A stretch of DNA of 64,000 bases from Epiperipatus broadwayi (Eukaryota; Onychophora; Udeonychophora; Euonychophora; Peripatidae), in NCBI GenBank assembly GCA_028023455.1, contig JAQFVV010000031.1:436001-500000 (forward strand), read 5' to 3'. Positions 39,864 through 54,800 of this stretch are shown piece by piece. The translations under genes were made by a program, and so were the position numbers. Position 1 is the first letter of the stretch. Each line of letters begins with the position of its first letter. The notes under the pieces are model-generated. The model was not told where the DNA came from. It worked only from the letters and a program-made list of their open reading frames with translations, and did not search any database.

Positions 39864-40790
39864 ATGGCCTTGAAAACATTCTATTATGACATTATCTCTA
39901 GTAAGAATCAAGCTGTCACTTTTCTGAGGGACAATAATCTTCTCATTGATGAAGAGAGTAAGAAGCCTTGTGCAAAGTGTGGAGACACCATGGTACAGAA
40001 GGAAACAAAGAATCACAAGGGAGACTGGGTCCCCACTATGCAATGCTCCTAGGACCATACTATATTATCTATTCATACAGACAATCCATTTTTTCACTAT
40101 ATAGATGCAAGTGGTAGGGTTGCAAGCCGAATGACATTGTGTGAAATTATGGAGCTGCTTTTTTTTTTCATTTTACATTTGCCAACCAGCAGTTTGGAAA
40201 CTGATTTAATTTTTGTAGGAAAGTCTGTTGCTGAGCTGTTAAGAAGAAAGGACAGTTAATAGGGATTGAAGAAGTACCAGGTCAGATAGTCAAAGCAAGA
40301 TTTTCTGGCTGAAGAATATATAATAGGGAAAGACTCTTAAGTGGTGATTATCCATGAACTTCCAAAGATACATTGGTACCTTTAATTAATAAAAAACCAT
40401 GGAGCCTGAATTGATAGACCCTGGGTATTTGGATTAAAAAGGATACTGATTATCACTACTTTCTAGTGCCACATCACAACAAAGCTACAACGATTCCCAT
40501 CATTCATTCAAATGAATGGCCATCCTATGCAGACTTCAATGATAGAGGAATTCAACATTGGACTATCGACCACCAACAAAATTATGTAAATCTGGTGACA
40601 GTCACTCATACACAATCCATTAAACGATCCTAACTAAAATCCAAAATTAAAATATTAAAAAAAATGAGAGAGATATCACCGGATCTTTTACAATGACATT
40701 TAGATTCAATTTGTTGGCGGATGGACAAAAAACATCTAAATGAGAAAGATTCATTTACTAAATTTCACAAAAATGCTAAAGACACCTACT
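39864..40790 (+). pseudogene. Merlin/ISXO2-like (IS1595-type) DDE transposase, inactivated
   Basis: The first 62 codons (39864-40052) are open. They carry an N-terminal zinc-ribbon half, CAKCG (39969-39983), and DNNLLIDEESKKPC. Frame-shifted remains follow: RCKW-GCK near 40086; NFCRKVCC near 40213-40240; IGIEEVPGQIVKARFSG near 40259-40311; NRERLLSGDYP near 40322-40353; LVPHHNKATTIPII near 40460-40504; HSNEW at 40505-40519; IDHQQNYVNLVT and HTQSIKRS near 40567-40630; LKKMREIS and an end such as CWRMDKK near 40710. Compared with the family, the first Asp site is lost, the second Asp is Asn (HSNEW) and the Glu of the QSIERS-type motif is Lys, so all three catalytic positions appear gone. Family length is usually about 200-300 residues, which fits the span. 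Confidence 0.85.
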
Positions 40791-40989
40791 GATGGTAAAG
40801 AATGTTAGTGTTTATCTTATTTAAAAGTAAATACCTTTTACATTTGAAATAATAAACAAATTTTTATTTATTTATGTTACTATTTTTTTTATTTTCTAGT
40901 GTATGTATTTCGACATGGACCTTCTTCATAATTATTATCTACAAGCATTATTTTAAATTGGAAATAAAAGAAAAGTGTCCATTTTTAAA

Positions 40990-43553
40990 AACCTAAAGAA
41001 TTTTAACAAAATGAAGGAATCAAATTTATTAATTTTTTATTCATTAATTTATTAATATTTTACTTAGTGCAACATTAATATTCTTAACTTTAGAGAATAT
41101 GTATCAGCAATTATAAAATCTATTTATTTTCCTTAAACATGTTTCTGTGTTTATTTGTTGATGGTAAAATTCATTTGCATGTAAATAACTAAAGATTTGT
41201 ATCAATTTCGAAAGTTCAATGTATTGATGCAAATTATCAATTTCTAAAGCTTGTGTGGATCTCACACGATCAAGAATAGATTCCATTAGGATGTTAGAAG
41301 ACAAATTTCAAACAGTATCTACATGGGATAAACCAAGAATTTCTGGTAAATAAAAGTTATAATGTTTCAATATTTGAAAATTCAGACTTTTAATAACATT
41401 TGTAGTTTAAAAGTTATAAACATTTAATATTTAGAATGCAGGAACCTCCATTTTGAATTCTATCAATTTTATGTTTATTGAACATGTGAGTTTTTTATTA
41501 ATATTTTTTTCAATTTTTCCATTACTTTTTCTGTTTAAGTACTCTAAATCTATAGTAAACTTAAATTTGATTTTTTTGAAGGTTGATGTAAATTTAGATA
41601 ACAAATCTGAATTTAAGATGTTTGCACACCTTTTTTGTCGTGATTTCATAAGTATAACTGTATAAAAATATAAGTATTGCTTAAAATTAATTTCAAATAT
41701 TTGCAACATTGCATTTTATTTTTTTAATTACATAATTACATTTTTTATAACTATGAAAATTGTTTTTTATGTACCAAAATTGCTTGATAAAGTAAAAAAC
41801 TTAAATTTAAACTAGCAATTGGTCTTTGCACCATCGTTATATTTTAATATTCATATTTTATAAGTTATAATCTTTTGGCATACAGTATAATTCATATTTC
41901 AAATCTATTATTATTGAACATGTGGGTTTTTAATATTTTTTTCCTTTACTTTTTCTATTTAAGTACTTTAAATTCATATGCTTTATTTCATGTGGACATA
42001 TCCTTTTGACTGCCATGCATAGATGGTTTAATAAACTACTAAACTTAAATTTGACTTTTTTAAAGGTTGATGTAAATGTAGATAATGAATCTAAATGTAA
42101 AATATTTGCATGCTTTTTAGTCATATGATTCCATAAATATAACTGTATAAATATGTAATTATAGCTTAAAATTGATTTTTTTTTATTGGCATGAGTAGAT
42201 AGTTAAATAACCTAGCAAACTTAAATATGACTTTTTAAAATTGCAAATTTCTTATAACTATGAAAATTGTTTTTTTTATTTTTGATGAAAATGGCAATTT
42301 TGTAATATTGATAAAAAAGTCTGATCAAACCAAGTTTTTTTTAACTACATCATTCCATAAATGTATCTGTATAAAAATGTTGATTTTTTTTATTGTCATG
42401 ACTATATGGTTAACCCTTTCTTAATGCAGCCTAGACTCAAACATTTCAGCATTTTCTGACATTTTACTTTATCTCACACATTGATGTCAAATATATGGTT
42501 AAATGATTATTACTTCAGAAAATAATAAATTTGACTTCATTTGATGGATATTTTTGTTTACTACTGAAATAAATTTTAAATGTTCACATTTTGTTTCTAT
42601 AAATATTAAACAAATGAGTTCATAATCAAAACAAAAAGATTACATGTCATGATTTCTTTTAATTTACAAAATTTCTGATTATTTTTAAAAATTTAAATGA
42701 ATATTTATTTATTTCTCTTATATCTAATGAATTATGCTTTAAAAGTTTAAGATTTTTGAATATTTATTGCAAAATTGTGATGTTTTCATACTTGTAAGTA
42801 CAAGTAAATTGCTTATGTGGAAGCTAAACTTATAAATAACTTAAGGCCATATTCATGTTAGCTGCTAATATACAATATATTTTTCAAAATATATTATTTC
42901 CAATAAAAATAAGTTATTAATAATTTATATTTCTTGATATCTAATCAATGTAATGTAAATCAAAACTATCTTAAATTCACAAATAAACACGTTTAGGATC
43001 ATTGGGATTGTTTTCTTTAAACACTGAATGTCTTGCCGTCTGACCTTTGATAATCGCTGAACATGTCTGGGCAGGGCTTATGTTTATTGTAAGGCAATTT
43101 TTTTGATTTTCCACCATCTACTATAATTTTTTAAATAAAATTTTTATATAAAATATACAGAAAAATGTGTATTTTAACATATAATATTTGTGGAAAAATT
43201 CACCAGAGAGTGAATGAGCCAAAACATGTAAAATTGCAGACTAATATTATGATTCGTTAATATTTTAATCATGTGATTGTTTTTTTATTTTATTTTTGAT
43301 GAAAATGGCGATTTTGTAATATTGATCAAAAAGTCTGATCAAACCAAGTTTTTATTTTTTAATTTACCATGAAAATTGCAAATTTTGTGTTTTGATATTT
43401 TAATCTCGTGATTGGTTTACTTTTAATTTTTGATGAAAATGGCAATTTTGTAATAAATGGTTGGATTGCGACAATGTATAGATTGATCGATGTGATTTAT
43501 CACTTGGATGTGTCAGCCTGGGTTTTGAGCAGTTCTTATAATTCAAAATGGCC
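40990..43553. repeat. Right inverted arm of the Merlin fold-back element
   Basis: Reverse complement of the left arm, but longer. Two sub-units start ttgaacatgtg (near 41474 and 41917) and continue with tatttaagtact, aaaggttgatgtaaat and ttccataaatataactgtat-type strings. Short frames here (41431-41709, 41930-42124) are similar to each other only because of this duplication and are not genes. Confidence 0.8.
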
Positions 43554-44217
43554 ATAAAATAATCATATTGGACCTGTTATGATTTAAATATGTTATATCC
43601 GCATACGGATGTATTATCTCTTCACCATGGAAACATTATTTTTGTCTATATATACAGTAAACATTATTCTGTAGTTTATGTCTCAATTTTAAAATAAGTA
43701 ATTAAACAAAAATTGTAAAAAAATTTATTGTATTATTTCACATTTAACTTCATATGTGAATAATATTACATTTTTGACCCTGGTAATTTTATAACGTGTG
43801 TGTGAATGTATGTATAAAAGAGAGAGTATTAACAACTACAACAAAATATTGCGAGCAATATATCAAAAAATAACTTTATAAATTTATCTTTAAAAATTCC
43901 AGAATTATTTCTGTATATCTATTAGATAAGCAAAGTAAAGGCATTCGTGGGTCATAACATCCAGAGTTATGGCAACTTTCCCACTTACAGCAAAACTGCA
44001 ATATAATAGTTACAACTGACTTTTTTTTTATTCTCTTCCTATAAGTAAGTATTTACTTACCACTAATGAAAAGCTTGGCTGAGTTACTATGTCTGTATTA
44101 AGATCTAAAAAAACTTTAAGAATAACCAGCCTGGGTTCAAACAACATATCATGAGGACTCATAGTCATTACATTATACTAATAAATAATTTACAGAAAAA
44201 TTAATGAAATTAAAATT
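43554..44217. other. Spacer between the fold-back element and the metalloprotease gene
   Basis: Downstream side of the minus-strand gene. It holds the possible polyadenylation signal at 44028-44033 and otherwise nothing recognised. Confidence 0.6.
44028..44033 (-). terminator. Candidate polyadenylation signal of the metalloprotease gene
   Basis: AATAAA on the minus strand (tttatt on the plus), about 185 bases after the stop codon at 44218-44220 and inside the run gaataaaaaaaaag. In DNA this AT-rich such hexamers are common, so the call is weak. The A-run could also be the remnant of a retrogene tail. Confidence 0.3.
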
Positions 44218-46188
44218 TTATGAAAATTTATTTCTTTTATAGCTTAAAAAAATTAAAAAGATTAATGTTAATTTAATATATTGACTATTAGCTCTACTAC
44301 AGTAATTAATATTAATAGATTCTGGTCGCAACTCGCAAATATTACTAACACAAAATTTATCTTCATTATTACTACAGGGGCTGCCATCAGGTAGAGATTG
44401 ATTTGTTATATAATAAAAAGAATCATTTTTCTTGCACTTAATAAAACACTCCTGATTGGTATACTTAAACAGTTCAGCATTCAAGAGTTGCAACTTAAGT
44501 TGTTTATCATGTGTATTACAAATTTTGTTTGTGTACTGATTTAAACTAAAACAATCTGAACATATGGCAGTTTTGGAGCACATTTTTGTCATTGAGTTTA
44601 TGCCTTTACAAAGATCCCCTTCATACATGGGAGGGGGATTGTTACAAAGCCTTTTAAAATATTCAATTGAAACTGATTTACCAAGATAACATTTACCTTT
44701 ACACCCTTGAGATGACCAGCTGGACCATTGCCCATTAATAGGTCGTAATTCTTTTGGATATATTACACATTTTTGCTTTTCACACCATTTTTTTTTACCA
44801 CAAGATGTACCTTCTAAAACATATGATCCTTTATAAAATGTTTTGGTCTTTGCAAGAAAACAATGTAGTCTTTCACATGATTCATATGAATTATTGTGAG
44901 GTATAGATTTTACTCCAAAATTAATTTTACACTGAATTTCTCTGGTATATATTTGTCCAGGCTTAGGTTCTATATGGCTAATGTTGTATTTTTGAAAACT
45001 GGATGCCTGGCTTGAAAGACAAGGTGTATTATTTAAGTTTGAATTCATGTTACTGATACTACAGTTTGACCACGTTACTTGAAATTCGAATTCAGCTGCC
45101 ATCATGTAACTGGTTTGTGAGCATAGATCAAGATCTCCATCATGTTCAAGGCCAAACACATGACCCAATTCATGAGCCAATATAAGTTCAGCCGCTAAAT
45201 TTAAAGTGGAAATTAGACAACATGAAAGATCATGGCATATAGAATTAAGCCAAGCAATTCCTAAAACTTCCCCTTTCTTTTCTGGAAAAGTCTTACCACT
45301 CAACATAATACCAACATCCCACTTAAGCCTTTTTTTTAAAGGCTTTTGGAAAAGACAAAATGAAGTAAGATATTTCTCACAATAAGCAGAATATATTAAA
45401 CCAGTTGGCTTTTCAATTAATATAATTAAAGAAATCAACTCAAAATATACAGAAATCTTTAATTTAGGATAAAGATAGTAGAACTGAAGGGAGTTTAATA
45501 AAATTAAAATAAATTCTTCAATTTTATTTGAATCAAGATATGGATAATTGATGAATTTTGTTACCAAGTAAGTATCAACATAAACTCCTAATTTAACAAA
45601 AATTCCATTCGATCGTTTTTTTAAGAATTCAAACTGTAATACATTTTTTAATCCTCTCGTGTTATGCTTAGCAGATTTATTAATTGTAAATAAGTAATGG
45701 GGTTTTAGAACAGAAGAATTAGTAAACTCAACCGGTCGAATATAATACGTCCTTCTTCGAAATGAAAGGATACCGTAGAGGGCATTTCGCAAAGATATTG
45801 TAGCTGAACTGCCTGGTTCTGAAATGATGTGACCTAAATAAAAGCATTGTTGATAATTATATTTCTGAAATGAATTCATCTTTTTATTTTTATTCAAATA
45901 AATAAATGAGGTTTTTTTTGTAATTAGATAGTTATTTCTACTTAAAAATAAAGTAAAAGATTTGTTGAAGCACTTAAACGTATAAAACAGGAATTGAGAA
46001 CAATCATAAAAATTATCATTTCTTGTTCCGTTAATATAAGTTGGATAAAGGTAAACAATAACATAATCTGTTTTATTCAGAAAGCCAAAAAAATCAGACA
46101 TTTGTTCCTCAAAATTTTCTTGGCTAATTTTTTTTATGAAACAAATCGAAATAAACAACAATAATAAAGTTTTCCAATCTATTGCCAT
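44218..46188 (-). CDS. ADAMTS-like secreted zinc metalloprotease (M12B/reprolysin family), single open reading frame
   Basis: A 656-codon uninterrupted frame starting ATG at 46188. Order of parts: hydrophobic signal peptide (residues about 1-22, TLLLLFISICFIKK); M12B propeptide with CFYLGHIISEPGSSA typical of the family; dibasic site KKR (190-192) where furin-type cleavage could release the enzyme; catalytic domain with HELGHVFGLEHD (339-350; H339, H343 and H349 bind zinc, E340 is the catalytic base) and Met-turn YMMA (M363); Cys-rich disintegrin-like part with GTSCGKKKWCEKQKC; thrombospondin type 1 repeat from about 485 (W488, W491) to about 541; ADAMTS cysteine-rich module with LPDGSPC and DKFCVSNICE; short hydrophobic tail (IKLTLIFLIFL). 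ADAMTS proteins cut extracellular matrix; the substrate here is unknown. Multi-exon genes are normal in this family, so one exon is odd. The family also includes secreted and venom-gland enzymes in arthropods. The sequence before ATG ends tattag, so a 5' UTR splice site is possible. Confidence 0.93.
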   Translation of the reverse strand: MAIDWKTLLLLFISICFIKKISQENFEEQMSDFFGFLNKTDYVIVYLYPTYINGTRNDNFYDCSQFLFYTFKCFNKSFTLFLSRNNYLITKKTSFIYLNKNKKMNSFQKYNYQQCFYLGHIISEPGSSATISLRNALYGILSFRRRTYYIRPVEFTNSSVLKPHYLFTINKSAKHNTRGLKNVLQFEFLKKRSNGIFVKLGVYVDTYLVTKFINYPYLDSNKIEEFILILLNSLQFYYLYPKLKISVYFELISLIILIEKPTGLIYSAYCEKYLTSFCLFQKPLKKRLKWDVGIMLSGKTFPEKKGEVLGIAWLNSICHDLSCCLISTLNLAAELILAHELGHVFGLEHDGDLDLCSQTSYMMAAEFEFQVTWSNCSISNMNSNLNNTPCLSSQASSFQKYNISHIEPKPGQIYTREIQCKINFGVKSIPHNNSYESCERLHCFLAKTKTFYKGSYVLEGTSCGKKKWCEKQKCVIYPKELRPINGQWSSWSSQGCKGKCYLGKSVSIEYFKRLCNNPPPMYEGDLCKGINSMTKMCSKTAICSDCFSLNQYTNKICNTHDKQLKLQLLNAELFKYTNQECFIKCKKNDSFYYITNQSLPDGSPCSNNEDKFCVSNICELRPESININYCSRANSQYIKLTLIFLIFLSYKRNKFS

Positions 46189-48707
46189 AATCTAATATAT
46201 TTACAATTATTAATAATTCCAATGCAATCGATGTACTTCACGCGCTAATACTTTCATTCATATATTGAACTGGATATGTTTAATCTTTTGAAAAACTTTT
46301 CCTAATTGATTGTCTACATTATTTACTTGTTATAATATACGTATACATATAGTAACATATATATATATGTGTGTATGTTGATTTTTATTTTTACTATGAT
46401 AAAAATGATATCCGTAATACATTAGGGGACTGTAAGAAAAAGTTTGCAATTTTAAAAAAGACATCATTTAATTCCTAATGTTCATTTCATAGTTCTCAAT
46501 GCATCTATTAGTTTCATTGCAAGTGTTCGAACGATAAACTAATATGAATTATTGCTGTGCAACAAATATTAACCCAGTAGAATGTTTACTGACTTTTGCG
46601 ACTGAGATTATGACTAAATAAAACATTTTCAGTTGTCTGAGACTTTTGGATTTTTTTAAAAATGAGAATGGATGAATATGTGGGTGACTCTCTTTTATAT
46701 GTACAATCATAACAATATCACACAAAAAGTAAATTACCTTCGGAAGATTGTAAAGTCATTAATCATGACAGCAGTTTGCTTTTCAATGCAAAAAGTGCTA
46801 AGAATCTCCTGATTACAGACCTAGAATACAACTCATTGGATGGCTTATTTGGTTATTATAACTGCAGATCACTTTCATGCAAAAGAAGTTTGTAAAAAGT
46901 GCAAGTTAAACTATCTATAAATGGAATATTGTTAAACTTTGAAAACTTTGAAAAAAAAGTAAGACAATTAAATTTTGAAAATACAGACACAAATGTCGGA
47001 AGTACAAATGGAACGGAATGGGATTTATTACAAACAAAAAATAAAAAACCAACATTGTAGAGAATAATGATATATTCAGAAACAATGGCAAGATTAATTA
47101 TTTAACTTAATGAAAGATACTAAATGCAGGTACTTCAGTTCTATGCTCCAATAAATTCCCATTCTGATAAGTTTATTTCTTTTTAAATAAATTTGATGAG
47201 ACCAAACAACATTTTAAGTTTTAATTCGAAAATTAGAAAAAAAAGAAGGGGGTACTTTACCATTAGACCCTCTGTGAAATATCACAGCATACTCTTTGGG
47301 GTTCAGTTTTACTGATATTGAATTGTGAAAAAATATAAATAAAATCATATAGTTCAAGACTAATGCTCATAGTATATTCAGCACACAAAACACTCAATAA
47401 TGTATGTAAGAAATTAGTAAGATACATAATAATGTAACATTACAGAAACAAACTGCTAAAAAATCAGCAGAAACAAACAATATATTTAATTTTTAGAAAT
47501 ACTCAATAGATTTTAAACCAGAACTTGGAGACTAGATAACTTGTACAAAAAATAGCATTTCAATAGTAAAAAAATATAAGCTTCAAAAATATAAACACTA
47601 TATTGACTTAACAATAAATATGTTAGCAGTATTAGTAAAAAAACCAATTTTTAAAAAAATGAATTAACTTCTGCAACTATAATAACATTTGAAATGTCAA
47701 CTATTTTAAATGGAAAGATAGGTAATTAAATACATGAACAATTGCCATGTCTCTTTTGCAATAACGAAAGTGATTATATGGTCATGAATCTATATGTGAC
47801 AACGATGACATCAGTTACAAAAGAAGCAAGCAATAAACTATTTTACTATCATGAATAAAAAAACATAGAACTGAATTAGGTTTTTCTTGAATATAACTTT
47901 TATTAAACATATTTACAAAAAGATCAAGTTCTTTGAAAAATAGATGGAAATAATCATTAAGGCACTTATCAATCAAAAACTAGAGATATTTAAATCTCAT
48001 GATTACCTTTGCTCCTAATTATGTGGAAACGAACTTATAGGCTGAATAATACACTGTATAAATTATTTATAACATTAGCTTTATTCTCTAGATGCCTGAA
48101 GGCTTTGTAATATAATATTCTAGACTATATCAGTCTGTATGAAAAGTTCCCTAGATTCGGTTTGGAACATTAGGAGGTGAATGAATCTCTCCTCATGAGT
48201 AACTTCTTTGTTTGCAATTTTCTTTACTTTGCAAACAAAAGCAAGTTAATAATAATCATTGTTAACAAACAATAAATTATTTTTATATAACTAAGAAAAA
48301 TACCCCCTCCCTTCTACTTCCTCTAGCGTTTTGATAACATATATATAGCCACAGGTATATAACAAGCCTGTGTTTCAGTTATAACTAGAAATGTAAATTA
48401 ATAATTTAACAGGAAAATTCCATTACTTTTATATGTAATAACATTAAATTATAAGAATAACATGACTGGAATTTTGCATCATAGTTAAAATACAATAAAT
48501 TTTAAATTTTAAAGATTACATCTGCAGTTGTTTTTACAATATTTTATATCTATAAGAACACAAGATTGCTTGCATAACAATATATATATATATATGCAAT
48601 ACGTACATATACATAAAATCCATAGTACACATTTATTTTGCTTGTATAATATATATATATATGTGTGTACAATATATAAATACATGGCAATAATAATAAT
48701 ACTCTAG
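46189..48707. other. AT-rich sequence upstream of the metalloprotease gene
   Basis: No gene recognised. The first few hundred bases are the promoter side of the minus-strand metalloprotease. TATA-like strings are too frequent to pick one. TA and CA runs occur near 46350-46375 and 48580-48670. Confidence 0.5.
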
Positions 48708-51600
<2,893 letters not shown>

Positions 51601-51794
51601 ATAAGTGCTGTTCAGTAGAGTTGGGATTTAGATCTAGTTTCCAGTTCTTTTACCTTTTACTGATGAAAGCCAATTAGCTTGAAACCATGGTTTAAAGGTT
51701 GGGGACAATTTGAAAGAGATATTGAATTTTTGATTCTCTCTCAGCATTTTTTATAAACAAGCTTGAGTGGGCTATTGGTAGAGCTCCATCTGTG

Positions 51795-51796
<2 letters not shown>

Positions 51797-51865
<69 letters not shown>

Positions 51866-51878
51866 CTGTGTGTGTGTT
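51797..51878. repeat. Compound (TA)n(TG)n microsatellite
   Basis: About 46 bp of TA followed by about 36 bp of TG with one TC interruption. Confidence 0.97.
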
Positions 51879-54800
51879 CATTATTAATATAAGAAAATAA
51901 AGGTTTTGGAAATAAAAAAGAGAGGATTGTGCATTTGTTAATATATATTTTTTATTTCAGTATTAAATATGTAATTCACTGTATTATAAGTATACATTTC
52001 TCACAATTTCTTACTTTTTGTAAAAAAAGTGAAAGAGAGAGAAATAAAACTTACTACTGACAATTATTTTTTTCATATGTAAATATATGAACACAAAAAG
52101 AACATATAAATCACACCACCCAAGATATATCTGCTAATCTAATGAATAACCAGTATGATAGTATATCCTGATTTCTTGGAATGTGAAATGCACTTCACCA
52201 CTGGTCAATAAAAATTCAGTGTAGCATGAATAAACCAAGTAAATACATAACTTTAAGTACTATATGCTTCCTATACTCAGATGCAAATAATGAATAACTA
52301 GAAAATTGAGACTATAGATTCAGTGAAAGTTTAGTTTGGTTTATTTAAGGCTTCAAGGCTAATAGATATATAAATTTGTGAGTGAGTTTATGGAATGCTT
52401 GAAACAAAAACACACCATAGAATGACATGCAATTATGTGTTCTCAAACTGATAGCAAAATTCTCACCCCATCATCAGTAATAAAATATATGGTCAAACTA
52501 ACTCAAACAGCCAAAACTCTTATCTAACATCTGGAATCTTGCTATTTTTCTGTTCTTTATAATTAGCAAAAACCTTACAGATCAAAAAATTATCATCATT
52601 TACTAACTAAATCTACTTATTTATTTATTTATTATTTAACATGTGGATTTTGTAGATAGTTTAATTATTAACAAAATATTATGAAAGAATCTGTAGAAAT
52701 TCTAACTAGGAGATAACATTCACTTGTGGTCTTATTAAATCTTTTAATTAGACCATCACTGCCTATAAGATGTGTCATTGCTAGATTAAACGTTTTTCTC
52801 ATTTTGATAATACATAATTCATTTAGGGCTTCTGTTTTTTCTGGTGTATGGTTTTATTCAAATATTATGTTAAAGTACTATTTGTATGGCTAGTCAGTGA
52901 GATCAGTTTATTATTGTGCCTATAGTTTAATTCACTATTTGTAACTGAACAAAAATTAGACTTATGGTATTCAAAGATAATTCATATAAATATGAATGAT
53001 GTATAATTTTGGAAAACAGCATAAAATGGATACCCATATTTCATTTATTAGCTTTGCTACAGAAATGCATTATATTTATAACTCAATTCTTAGGCAGCAG
53101 CTATATAATTGAAGAGATAATTTTATAGAGTGCATGCATACATCAGTTTTCATTACTGATTCATACTAACTTCTTGGATAGCAAAAGCCTATATATAATA
53201 AATGCACAGAATTAAAAGATAGTCATAAACTTGATCTAGTAATTAAATACATTAATTTATTTCAGAAATAATGATTAATAATTTTATTAATTATTAACAA
53301 AAAGTGACAGGTTCAAAATAAATATATATTATTTTATTTATATATATCACGTAAATATTACCCAATAAAAATGATGGAAACAGTAAATGCAATGTTGTTT
53401 AAATGTATATACATACAGTTTACATATGTAAATACTAAGCTGACTTAGATAAGAGCATACAAGTGTTTTTATATTCACACACATCTATCTTAAAATAACA
53501 CAAAATTTTTTAAGTAGACAGATACATGCTGTTAAGATCACGACCGCCAGTCCTAGTCACTAGCTCAAGTAGACGCAGAAACTTAACATATTTATTAAAA
53601 TATATTTTTAATAAAGAATAATAAAAGCAATCACTGTCAGTATTAATAACACAAAAAGATTTTATTTATGTATATATATAAGTGTCGACACACAAACTTG
53701 AAAAATAATTATATAAAAAAAATTATGTTTGTTTCATTTTGATTTACTATTATTTTTATTTGTTTTAACTTTTATTTTTAATCTTAGAAATGTTGAGTAT
53801 AGATGAGCTATCCAGATGATGTGCTTAAAAGACATTCAAACATTTGATTCCAGGCTAAAAGTCCACAGCCACACCAACGCTCGCTTCCAGATATATATCA
53901 GCAACCAATGTAATGTGAACATGTTAGCATAGAATGATGCTGACATGAATGTGCATCTGAACAGTGTGATATTATTTGAAGAAACATGACCTTCATCAGT
54001 ACAGGAATTTATGTCCATCTGGCTAAGGAATCATGCATGTAATATAAGAAAAGAATAACACTTTGTATGAATGGGGGAGCGGTCTATCTTGCCATGCTTA
54101 TCCTCCCAATCCATAGAGCTGGAATGGGTCAATGGTGCAGGAAATACATCTGCATCCATTTCAACAATATGACTACCTCTTTGGGGTCATGCATTCAGTT
54201 GGACTCGTCACCCTAGGTGTTAACACACTTCACATTAAAAATTGATATAAACATCCATATATCTCTCCACCAGCATTGACACAACTATGAAGCAAATAGT
54301 CCGAAATCAAAACCCCTTTAAAACTAACATATATTTAAACAAGTCTAGAAGCCATCTATACTCAACTAACATTTAAATCATTTTATTAATTTAATTCTAA
54401 AAAAAAAATTTTTAGTTTAAGATTTTAAAATCATTTTAAAATGACACATTTAATTTAACTTATTTTTTTAATACAAATATTATTTAAGCTACTTTTTTTT
54501 TAAATTCAACAATGCACAAATAATGCTAAGTATTTTCATCTTTAAATTTAAGTTTGCAATCACAAACCCCTACCCTATTACTAACAGATATTCAGCATGA
54601 ATAAATAAAAGAAAAACAATACATATTTCAAGAGATTACGTTTCAAACTTTAGATAAGACTTTTAAAATTTCAATGTTTATAAAAATAAAGTTCAGATTT
54701 GGTCAAAAGAGAAAGTCTATAATTCATCTTTAAAGGAAAATAAAGTTCGGAGATTTTAAATTAAAGAGTTTATAATTCATTTTTATCAATAATGTATACT

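Larger units (their letters stand above)
38073..43553. mobile_element. Fold-back DNA transposon with very long inverted arms and a Merlin/ISXO2-like transposase remnant
   Basis: The two sides are imperfect reverse complements. The left end ccattttgaattataagaac (38077) matches the right end attcttataattcaaaatgg region (43533-43551). Further in, gtgataaatcacatcgatca and aaacttggtttgatcagact (left) pair with their complements near 43480 and 43335. At the inner side, attcttggtttgtccca and catgtttaaagaaaataaat pair with 41320-41345 and 41120-41150. The left arm is about 38073-39625 and the right about 40990-43553, around a unique centre of about 1.4 kb holding the transposase remnant. Both arms contain internal sub-repeats. 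The longer right arm holds an extra segment, about 42410-43260. No target-site duplication could be set. Confidence 0.8.

Noticed and set aside
41431-42124. Two similar minus-strand frames that look like a small gene family
   Set aside because: The similarity comes from the sub-repeat within the right arm of the fold-back element.
53985-54015. Possible hammerhead ribozyme core (CTGATGAAG on the minus strand)
   Set aside because: The required GAAA box and flanking stems are not present at workable distance.
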